Assembly: GCF_050624435.1 (NCBI RefSeq)
Contig: NC_134538.1
Location: forward strand, 127,888,937 to 127,952,936
Direction of reading: 5' to 3'
Source: Tenrec ecaudatus
Lineage: Eukaryota; Chordata; Mammalia; Afrosoricida; Tenrecidae
DNA length: 64,000 bases
Position numbers and translations under genes: made by a program. The notes under the pieces were generated by a model that saw only the letters and a program-made list of their open reading frames with translations, did not search any database and was not told where the DNA came from. Shown piece by piece: positions 44,201 through 56,200 of the stretch; the stretch's first letter is position 1; each line of letters opens with the position of its first letter.

Positions 44201-47200
44201 TTGATATCAGCTCATTTTTCCCCTCCCTCCCCCTTCCTCTCTCCCTCATGAACTCTTGATAAAAATTTGTAAGTTATTATTATTTTGTCATGTCTTACAA
44301 CGACCAAAGTCTCCCTTCACCAACTTTTCTGCTGTAGAAAGATGATTGTGATCAGCTCCCCTTGTCTCCCCCCACCTTCCCCTTCCCCTCCTGGCATGGC
44401 TACTGTCAGGCTTGGTCCTCAGGGGTGTATGTCCGGGATGCCCTGGGCTTCCAGCTCTTAGACTGCAAAGTGTCAGGTGAATGAACAGTCTCGTCTTGCT
44501 CCTGCGGCGCACCTGCCCAGTGTGAACTCTGGTTAGCGACCTGATCCTTCACCAACGTGCCACCAGGACTCCTCATCAATCGTGATGGTTAAATGAGATG
44601 ATGCAGGTAAAGCACTATGTGAATGTCCAGCACACGGCTAATTTACCGTCTATCATTATTACGACCTCATCATGTCCTTGAGCCATAAGGGAGCGTTTGT
44701 GGTTCTGTGCTGTCAGCAACTTGAGACTCATGTGAAAACTGTCACCACATTTGAAAAGCCAGCCACATTTTCCCGCCCAAAGTTACCCTAATTGGCTGTG
44801 AATCTACAATGCACCCTCAGGCCAGAAGGCTTAAGAGAAACTAACTTTTGCCATATGAAAACACGGAGACAAAAGTGTCCTGTCACCGTAACCAATCCCT
44901 TGGGAGGTCAGTGACCTTTCCTAATTGCTGGCTCTCGGTAATCGTGTGAAACTCACCAAGATAAAAGGTCAACGAGCGAAGCCAGAGCTAGAAAGACAAC
45001 TTACGTGATGGAGATTGTTTCCCAGCGCGTACTCGGCGAAGTAGCCCGGAGCGGCGGACGAGGCCCTGATGGCCTGCCACAGTTTATAGTGACAGCCCCC
45101 CAGGTAGTGCGAGTTGATCCCGGGAAAGTGCCCATAGTTCCGGAACACGAAGGCTTTCGGCGTGACGCCCTTGTTGACCACCGTGCTTACAGCGGCTACC
45201 TAGCGAACGAAAGGGGGAGGGAGCGGTGCGTTAGGACAGCAGCAAACGGGTATATTCTATTTCTCCAGGAGAGTGAGCAACGTCCACCTGTGCACAACCA
45301 ATCATACGATGCACAACCCCAGTACAACGGTGAGCAAAGGACACCGGACCTTTTCAATAGGTGCTTGTTGATGAGAAAATAGAAACGCACACTGGGACAG
45401 TATTGAGAACTGTACTTGAAGAGAGCACTAGGAAAACATGACTGGATGCATTGCTTAGAGCAGGGGTGTCAAGCTGGCGGCCCGCGGGCCGCATGCAGCC
45501 CCTGAGGTAATTTTTTTGTGAACTGCAATGCTCTGAAATAAGATGAAAATAGAAAAAAAATGGTTATGAAGAAAATAGTGCGTAGGGGAGATCCAGGCAA
45601 TGCTGTACACAGAATTCCCTCATTAACCCTTTAACTGCTGAAGACGAGTATGCATGTGGCTCAGGGTCTTTCCTGGGGGCCTGTGGACGTGGATAAGCAC
45701 GCTGACTCGGTTCCGGTGATGTTTGGAAGCACGATGTCTGCCACTCTCAGTGTCACGTAGTGCAAACAGACCCCAATAGCAAAAAGGTTAAAAAGAGCAC
45801 TTTGGGTTGTGCTGTTATGAATCATACTGAGCGGCAGCGCTAGTTAACATTTTTAGAGGGAAGTCATTACGATTGTGCATCATGTTTGTCAGTTGTCCAA
45901 CATTTTGTGCTTTTTATTAGTTACTTTGTTATATTTTCCGGTCACAACATAAGAGGTAAGTGAAAACCAGGAGGAGAAAAGTGCTGGCAAGTTTCAGGTA
46001 AAAAAGAGTAATTTTAGTTTTATAAATACATTACATAAGTGCTTAAATAAAAGCAATTATAGTGTTTTAATTATCCTATCCACATTCCCTGAATCCTCAC
46101 TTCAAAATATAAATTCAACAAAATTTGTAAGTGTGGCCCACGTGAATCTTGTCTGTTGCACCAAATGGCCCACGTTTGAATTAAGTTTGACACCCCTGAT
46201 TTAAAGATATTACATATACCTTTATGTAATAATTAATGCGTCAATGTAGCAATGGGTGACTAAAACTTATTTACTAAGGGCTATTTGCATTATATTTCTA
46301 CACTAGGGTTTGTCTTTGTGTTCTTGGAAAGCATCAGAACCCCGCAGATTGGCACACTCCCCACAAATGCTCATGTTGTTACTAGGGGCCATTGAGCTGG
46401 TTCTGACCTCTGATGACCCTGCGCACTACAGAAGGAAACTGCCCAGTCCTCAGCCATCGTCACAGCTGTTCCTGGGCCTGAGGCCCTGTCTCAGCCACCA
46501 TGTCCATCCATCTCCTTGAGGGCCTTCCACTTGCCCCTGCCCCTCTACTTTAGCAAGTCTGATGTCCTGCTCCGGGGACCGCTTTCTCCAGGCAGCATAT
46601 CCAAAGCATGTCTGAGGAAGTCTCGCCATCCTTGCCTCCAAGGAGCACTCTGGCCGTCCTTCGTCCACCACAGATGGGTTTGTCCTTCAACAGTCCATGG
46701 TCCCTTCAATACTCTTCTCCAGCACCACCATTCAGATGCATCGATTCTTCTTCGGTCTTCCGATGGAATGTCTAACTGTCACATGTACAGGAGGCAGCTG
46801 AAAACGTCAGGGCTGGGGTCAGGTGCACCTTAGTCCTTCCAGGAACATCCTTGCCCTCTGATACTGCGAAGCAGCCCTGGGCAGATGATTTATCCAAAGC
46901 AATTACGTCTTTTGTGGCTTCCATGAGCACTGATTGTGGATCCAAGCTAGATCAGTTATTGAATCAGTTATTGAAGTGTTGTACCTGGGTAATTTTATCT
47001 TAGAAATTATAATGTGGATTCACTCTTAGCCTTGGATCTTGTTGTTATCAGGTGAACTTACGTACAATGTGCTATATTTGCTTATATTTACCATGTTAAC
47101 CCAAAAGGTCAAAGCCGTGTCTCATTGCTAAGTCCTGCCAGGGCCCTGCTTGCTTTGCTGTTTACTGAAGCAAAGTCAAACCTCAGATTACTGTGAGCGA

Positions 47201-50200
47201 TCCACCTGTATCCTGAGGCCATTGTGGGTAAGAGGTGGCTATACACTGCAGCTGCAGTAAGAAACAGACTGGGGCGACACCACACAATCCCCCTACTCCC
47301 ACGGCTCGTTACGCATAGTTCACAATTCCTCCCGCAAACAAGAAGTAGACTTGTAAAAAAATAAACAAGAGGTGTACTGTGTGCCTCCGGGTTCTTCTCA
47401 AAGAGCTACTGTCTCCTATGGCCTATAATGCCCTCCCTTTCCAGTCTCACCGTATATTGCTCTTGGCCCTTAGGTTCCAGGCTTGTTGGATGGCCTTCCT
47501 TCAGTTCATATGATTATCCAGATTCCTCTCGTACTGGGTCTTCTCTTTTCTAGGAACTCCTTAGCCTTTATTTTGACACCTCAAACCGCACTTCCTTAGG
47601 GAAGCCTTCTTCCAGGCCTCTTTAAGCAAATGCTTTCAGAGAACCGTCTGTGTGCTCCAGGGCACATCTTTCTGAGAAATGGTATCTCATTTATGTGATT
47701 GCTCGTTAATGCTTACTCTCCCCTACTGGGCTGTAAACTCCTTATCTAAGTTTGTTCACTAATGTATCTGAAGTGGCTTCCACAGGGCTAGCACAGTGGA
47801 TGCATAATTAATATCACAGAATGAATGAAACAATTAATAATCTGGTGTGTTCTGGAGGAGCTTTGTTTGGTTTTTCAATGGCTATAGCTTATAATAAGGG
47901 AATAAATACAAAACTATATGGAATTCCAAGGGACATAAATCCTATTCCTTAATTAGAAAATCCATTAGGAGGACAGGAATTAGCTGAATGGCCCTGCATA
48001 ACTGCCCAATAAACATCTGAAAGTCGGCTAAAGACTGTTTACATTTTCCAGTTCAAATATAAAAATATGAATTCTTATAGTACCCAAGCGAATGATGATA
48101 AGAACAAGCCACAAATTGATTTTTAATGCTAAGCTGAGCTAATGCTCCTTATTATAAAAGGAATTTTAAAGAAAGAAGCCTATAAAGAAAAATCCTTAGC
48201 AAATGAGAAAAGGGCCACCGAGGAGAGTTTTTGACCCAGGGGGGAAGCCTAAGGGTCTGAGTAAGGGCGGGCGTACAAGCATAGGTAGGTCCTGTGCTCC
48301 CTTCCAGACCACAAGGCTAGACACTCCTGGTGACTGAGGAGAAAGGCTCACCTCTAAAACACTCCCAACAAAAACCGCAAGCTCCTGCTTTGTGAAGTTA
48401 CTAATATAACTCATCACACATGGCAGCTAAATAGGAAGAATGGATCCGAGTGAGAAGACATGGACTCCAGGCACTGAAAGGAAACCAGCGGAGCAGAAGC
48501 CAAAATGCTACCTGCTCCAGAAATGGTTCCGAGAACATTTCAGAGAAAACTGCTTACAATGAAACATGGATCACTGATGCAGATGAGAATCTTCATCTTC
48601 AATTCTTGCAAAATAAAGAAAATGAGATGAATGCGGCTGAGCCTCAAAGACTGTGACTGAGGTTCCGATTCATACACAGACGGCTTTAGTCCAGACAAAA
48701 TGCGATTAAACATGGAGCTGAGATCTGTGGTGACTGCACCAAGTTCTCTCGGGAGGGCACACATCCATCCAGCACTGCTAACGTGCCTTCCAGAAAAGGG
48801 GCCCGTGAAAACGGGCTGCCCCGGGGATCTGCTGGGCCGGGTGAACTCAAGGCTGAGAAGCCCGTTCAGAAGGTTATGGCAATTGTTTTTCTTTGTTTTG
48901 TTATGATTCAAAAGGAGGTAAGCTTGGTGGATTTTCTCAAAGGACACAGGTGAACAAGGCGGACTGTTTTTTTGTAAGAAGTTTTAGAGCACGGAAAAAT
49001 GCCCTGGTGAGGAAAAGGCGAGGAAAGGTGAGCCCAGAAGCATTTTTCCATTGTGGAATTGCATGCCGAGGGCTGTGCGTGAGCATTTCATGGGAATGTT
49101 TACCCCATCCACCCTCCTGACCTGGTCTTGCTAACCCTTTGGACTTCTTTCTGTTCCCAGAACTCGAGAATCATTGAAAAGGAGCATAATTGGAATGCCC
49201 CATGATGCCCAAACTACCGCTTAGGCAGGATGTAAACCAAACATCGCAGATGCTTCAAAGAAGGGTTCAAGATGAGGGAATAAAAAGTGACCCAAAATCG
49301 GTGGCAAGGAGGGTGTAAGAGGCCTGCTAGGGCTTGATCAAGGGCAATGTAACTGAGAGGAATTACTGAAACCCAAATGAAGGCTGAACATGATAGTAGG
49401 ACAAGAGGAAAGTAAAGGGAAATAAAGGAGCTAGGAGGTAAAGGGCATTTATTTATAGATTTAGTATTATGGTAGCCGATGGATATTGAGCCTCTACTCA
49501 AGTACTTCTTCAATGCAAGAACACTTTGTTCTGTTAAAGTGGCATTCCACGATGCTCATCTTCCCGACACGATCACTGAAGACAAAGTGGGTGCATAAGC
49601 AAATGTGGTGAAGAAAGCTCACAGTTCCCGGCTATCAAAAGATATAGTGTCTGGGGTCTTAAAGGCTTGAAGATAAACAGATGGCCATCTAACTCAGAAG
49701 CAACAAAGCCCACATGAAAGAAGCACACCAGCCTGTGTGATCAGGTGTTGCTAGGATCAGGTATCAGGCATCAAAGAACAAAAAAATCTTATCATTCTGA
49801 TTGAGGGGGAATGCAGAGTGGGCACCCAAAGTCCATCTGTAGGCAACTGGACATCCCCTTACAGAAGGGTAGCGGGAAGGAGATGAGCCAGTCAGGGTGC
49901 AGTGTAGCACCGATGAAACATACAACTTCCTTCTAGTTCCTAAATTCTTCCTCTCCCCCTACCCCCAACTATCATGATTCCAATTTTACCTTACAAATCC
50001 GGCTAGACCAGAGGATGTACAATGGTACAGATAGGAACTGGAAACACAGGGAATCCAGGACAGATGAACCCCTCAGGACCAGTGGTGAGAGTGGTGACAC
50101 CAGGAAGGTGGAGGGAAGGTGGGGTAGAAAGGGGGAACTGGTTACAAGTATCTACATATAACCTCCTCCCTGGGGGATGGACAACAGAAAAGTGGGTGAA

Positions 50201-53200
50201 GGGAGACGTTGGATAGTGCAAAATATGATAAAATAATAATAATTTATAAATTATCAAGGGTGCATGAAGAGAGGGTGGGTGGGGAAGGAGGGGGAAAATG
50301 AGGAGCTGATACCAAGGGCTCAAGTAGAAAGCAAATGTTATGAGAATGATGATGGCAACAAATGTACAAATGTGCTTGATACAATGGATGAATGGATGGA
50401 TTGTGATAATAGTTGTACAAGACTTTAATAAAATGATTTTTTAAAAAGGGTTCAAGGGATAGGGACAGCATCTTCTGAAATGGAGGGGTATTGATGGAGG
50501 GGAATATAAAAATTGCTTTTCTTTCTATCATAATTTCAGATTTTTGTTTAGTAATGGCTTCTACGATTTGGTAGTTTTTATTTACCCTCATTCATGGAAA
50601 ATTATCTCAGCTATGATAGCAGAATTTTTCCTTGTCCTTACTCTCATTCTTTTATATCCATAAGATTCTCTGTTCTGCAGACTATAGGAAAGGCTCTAAT
50701 GATCACATCCTTTACTTTCATAGAATGAAAATGTATAGCCTCTATTAGAAGTTTCAGAGAGCGCTAGTAATCCAGTGGACCACCAGATGGGCTGCTAATC
50801 ACAAAGTCAGTGGTTCAAACCCACCAGCTGCTCTCTGGGAGAAAGAGGAGGCTGTCTGTTCTTAGAAAGATTTAAAGCCTTGAAAAACCCTAAGGGCAGT
50901 CCTCTTCTGTCTTCCAGGGTTGCCCCGAGTCAGAGTCACCTGAAGGCAGTGAGTTGGTTTTGGTTTTATTGAAAGTTTCTAAGAATGTTTTCCCTTAATG
51001 AAAAGGCTTTCAGATAAGTGCTTTTACCTGACCTTAACTCAGTGTAATAATTAAAATACTCTGAACTTACCTTAGGACATGTGGGATTTCTTGCCGTTTC
51101 AATCATTAACGCGGATCCCATTTTATCCCTTGATTGAAAGAGAAGAAATACATTAAATCCAATGATTCTATTATCAGGGAGCATGCACTGTGTAAACACT
51201 ATTTGCCCAAGGCTTTGTCAAGGTGCTGCAAGCGATTAATAATCCAGGTAATAGCACATGAAACAATACTTAGCTATTCATCAATGTGATTAAAAACACA
51301 GAGGCCTCTAAAAGTGCAGAGGGAAGTGGCAATGTGCAACTGTACGGAGGTACTCTACTGCACAAGAAAAAACAATTCATAACAGAAGATTGTTTCACAT
51401 TAACACTTTAAGCCCTTATTAACCACATTTAAATAGTGATTTTATGATTTCATGAGAATTAACATTTTTTCTAATAGACATAAAAAAGAGCAGAAAATAA
51501 GCTACATATAATGTTAATAAATTAAAATATTTCACACTTGCAAAATGTTAGTATTCCACAGAATTACTGATACATTTTATGCAATTTTCAAAGTATCAGA
51601 AGGATTTTCTAATGTATCAGAAGGATCTTTTTACAGCACACCAAGGTTCACTATGCAGATGAATAGAAGACATTTAATAGAATTGTACAAAAGAATAAAA
51701 AGACTTGCCACATCGATTTAAAAACGTGCTATGCAAAGGATTAATTACACCTTAGAGATTGTGTATAAAAATAAATGAGTAAAGAAAGCAAAATTTAAAA
51801 AAAAAAAAAAGAAAGCAAAATTTTAAAACTAGACCCTCTGTGGACCAGAATTTAAAATATAAAAAGATGGTGGTTAAATCAGGAGAAAATGCTGGGATAT
51901 CTGAATTAAATATTTGCAATAAATTAAAAATTTTATACACTAATAAAAATTGTATCATAATAATTTTTAGATGAATTAGTATTAATTGTAAGCTTCATGA
52001 CATCTTACAACTAAAATATAACAAATAAATAATAATCTGGTTTTAGGATGGAAAAGACTTTCTAAACTTTCTAAAGTTAAAAATCACTAAAGGAAAAAAT
52101 CTGAATAAATGAAGATTTATAATTCTCTGTATTTTAATGATGATGGCAACAAATGTACAAATGAGGATTGTTATTAAGAGTTGTATGAGCCCACAATAAA
52201 ATGATTTTTTAAATTCTCTGTATTTAAAAAATCATTAAAAATCTATTTTCAACATAGTATAAGTAGCAAGCTTATAACAGGGAAGAATATCAGAATAGAA
52301 AAATAAGCAACCACCATGCCCTAGATACTCACAAGGAAGAAATATATGTAGTCAAAATCATTTTTAAAGGTTCACAGTGTTACAAATTGAAACGCCAGTC
52401 TAAAAACCTCTAAAAACATAGTAGAAACTAAAATGTTTGCTTCTGTGATATTGCATAGAATGGAAAAACATACTGATATGGGGGGAAGAACTGGGACAAC
52501 TAATTGGAGTACATTTCAGCTACAGAAGGACCTTAAAATACTTAAAACCTCTGACCCCCCAATTTTATTTCCAGAAATTTACCTAAAAGATATATCCAGA
52601 GATTATATTTAAGTAGATATTTAAGATATCCATCTAAAGTTTATTTTGAATTGCAAAAATATCTAATGTAGCTCATTTTCCTAACAAAAAACAATACATC
52701 TATAAAATGGAAATATGCTTCATTTTGAATGGAAGTATTTGGTGACATCAGAAAGTATTCATCATGAAACGCCAGGTGGAAATGCAGGACATAAAATCAC
52801 ACATATATTATCATGACGGTTTTGTGAAGGGAATGAATATATATAAACATGCATATATATTTCCATCGAGCAAATTCTAGAAAGAAATGTACTAACATGT
52901 GAATAGTTATTTTGTGTTAAATCGGAATAGAATTGACGTTAGTTATTTTCATTATGTATTTTCTATTTTCCATACGGTTATTTTAAAATTACCTCTAACC
53001 AACCACTAAGCTTCTTATAGATTGACCCACTAGTAGTCACAAAATCTTAGGGTCAACAAATTTGTCCTAAATATTCACAAATGTCCTAAAAGGAATTAAG
53101 AAAATTAGATAAGCAGCCTTTTAAATTATGCCAAATAAAGCTGTAACATATAGTGCACAGAAGAATAAAGTGATACAACAATCCAGCTACGTACCATGCG

Positions 53201-56200
53201 TGTGAGTCTAGAGGGAAATGAAACAGAGAGGAGCACAGTGGCCTCCAGCTCCCAGTCATAAGACCGGGAGTGCTGCGAAGTGTCTACTTGTGCTTGTAAT
53301 TTCCAAAGTGAACATAAGGGTTATAAAATACTTTGGTAAAAAAGGTTTGAAAATTCTTAAGATGTTACGGAAGCTATTCTATTAATGACATGTAAATAAA
53401 TGAATAAGTTAGAACACCACAGAATAAAAATATGGTCTATATAAAATTCGGTCTCATATTTTCAAAAGAGCTGGTGGAATTTGTCTATGTAAATCTCATG
53501 CACAGGAACCCAAGAAAACAATGATGAAAATAAATTCACTGAAAAAATATAAACAGTGGTCACTCTCAATTAAAGCAGGTGTGGTGGCACTGTGGGGTAA
53601 GCATCGTCCTGGTAACCCCCAGGGGGTGGTTCACACCCACCAGTTGCTCTGAAGGAGACAGATGAGGCTATCTGCTCCCCTCAAGAGGTACAGCCTCGGA
53701 ACCCCTAAGCAGAGTCACTATGAGTTGGAATCAACGCAATAGCAGTGAGTTTGGTGTTCGATTTTTGACTCCTCATTCAGGGATTAATTATTTAATATTC
53801 TTTCTTCTTTATATTATTCTGATAACATGCATACATTATCTACACCATGAGAAAACTTGCAAAGAGAACAGTCATAACTTACTTAAGAATCTTTTCCCAT
53901 GTTTGACTGTCATAAAATGCATGGCTCCAGCTCATTTTAACCGTCCCCACAATGACGTTCTGTGAAAACACATCTGATCCCAATTTCCGATAGAGCTCCT
54001 CACACTCGTCCAGGTCCATGTGAAACAATCCCAACATGAAGGCTAATACAGCGCCTGAAAGAAAGACCCCTTGGTTTTCAGTTGGCTTCGGCAGTGAGGA
54101 GAAGAACTCCTGAGTCAGAGACTGGGATTCAATTAGACTTCCGATCCTCGTTAGCTGTGTCTCCCGAAGGAAGTTACCTAGCCGCTAAGATGCCCCAATT
54201 TCCTCATTTGAAGACTGAAGATAAAGTAACTATAATTCAGAAGGCTCAGATTGTGATAAGACATGTAAATGCCTTTATCAGGCCTCAGTAAGGATTGAAT
54301 GAATCCTAACCAATAATTCTGAAAATAATGATAATTCAAAAAAATGGCTAAGATGTTATTTTACATGAAACTAAAATATATAAGGTATTATTTTTCATAG
54401 TCTCTTTTGGAATCTTAAGTAACTACTTAGTCTAACTCATGGAATACCGTATATTTGACAACTCACCAATTCATTAAAGGAATCACTCCTTCCCGTTGGT
54501 CCTGGGAACCCATGTTAATGAAAGAAATGAGTGCTGTGGGAAGGCCTTGCCAAGAGCTGAGCGCCTAGACTAGCTGCAATTAGTAGGATACAGTGCCCCC
54601 TAGTGTGTCTAAGTGGCCTAACCCTGAAGTGATGAGAAAACGGGGGAGAGCAAGCTTTGGGAAGAGCGGGTAAATAAACAGGACAAGCACCCATCAGGCC
54701 TTGCCTGCACTGTCATAAAACACCAAGAACGGGAGACCACTATTATGATATTGATCATTCTATGTGGCTTATTCTACCGAAGCTTATGCCAGGAAGACAG
54801 CAAGCTGCTTCGGAACCCTGGGGAGAAACTGGGCACCTAAACTAGGAGACCAGTGGGAATCCACCAGCTACCATGAAGGCGGAAGATGTCTTCACTCCCA
54901 TGACTATCTAAAGCTTCAGAAGTCCAACGGGCAGTTTCCTCTTGTCTTACAGTGAAAAACAAAGAAGACAAAACCAAAACAAAAGCATCGGACAGTCACC
55001 AACTTTTACAATTAAAATACACACTGTACTTATACTGTACATGGCACAAAAGTAGTAAAAACGAGCTTCTCATATCATAATTTCTCATATTCCTCAATTT
55101 AAATATTGGCTTCACCCAACCAGATGAGAAGTAACTTTTCCAGAAGAGGATACCTTTTATAAAAAATCTTACCCAATTTTCTATTGGCTCAAGTGTTATA
55201 ATAATACCTTCTTCCATCTTATTCTTCTTAAGGTAATACATAAAATCATACAATTATATAAAAATTTTACTTGCGATTTTGGCATAGTTAAGACTTACTA
55301 GAAAGAACACATTAAAATCTCTTTGAATGAGGAGCTCATACCAAGGGCTCAAGTAGAAAGAAAATGTTTTAAGAATGATGATGGCAACAAATGTACAAAC
55401 GTGCTTGATACAACGTATGTATGTATAGATTGTGATAAGAGTTGTACAAGCTCCCAATAAAATGATTTTTTTTTAAATCTCTTTTGTGGTATTAATTTTA
55501 TTCATGATATGCATTTTTAAAAGTCCATTAAGCAAACCAAAGGATTATTCATTTTCAAAACAAAAAGTAAATACCATTCAGAAAGTAACCATGACCTTAA
55601 AAATAAGCATTTTGGTTCTGAACTTCAATTCATTGCTGCACATTTATAAAAAGTAAATTACCTGTGCTTACACCACAAATGTAATCAAAGAGCTGATGAA
55701 TTGGCTTCTGCGTAAGTTCAACTAGTTTTCGAAGTGTCTGAATAGTAACCACACCTCTGTAGAAAAGATAAAAAGCAAAATAAGAATTTTGTCTCAAAGA
55801 AAGCTGCAATTTTGCAATTTAAAAACCAAGGGGAAAGCTAATACTATACACTAAGAGCAGTAAAAATGTCTAAAATTACTTTTGAAAGTCCAGTATCTAA
55901 GTAATGTTATAAAACCCTGTGCTATGACAGCGTGGTTTTGAATGTTCATTCATCTCTTTCCCAATGTAAAATAGTTTTTCAACACCCCAACCTTTAAGTA
56001 CTTCTTAACGGGTCTCATCGCTCTCAGGATGCCACCGCTTTGTTTCTTCCCTTACCCAAGTAGTTGGTCTCACCGACAGTCCATTACATTTGTTTTGCAT
56101 AATTCATAAGTGAGATTTAAGCTCCCTTTTGTGTTTTTATTTTCTAAACTTCTCAACAACCTTAAGTTACGTGAGGCTGCTGACTTATTCAATTCTAGGT

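Noticed and set aside
48540..48947. Overlapping ORFs of 68-135 codons on both strands
   Set aside because: No recognisable family, no splice context, intronic; considered chance.
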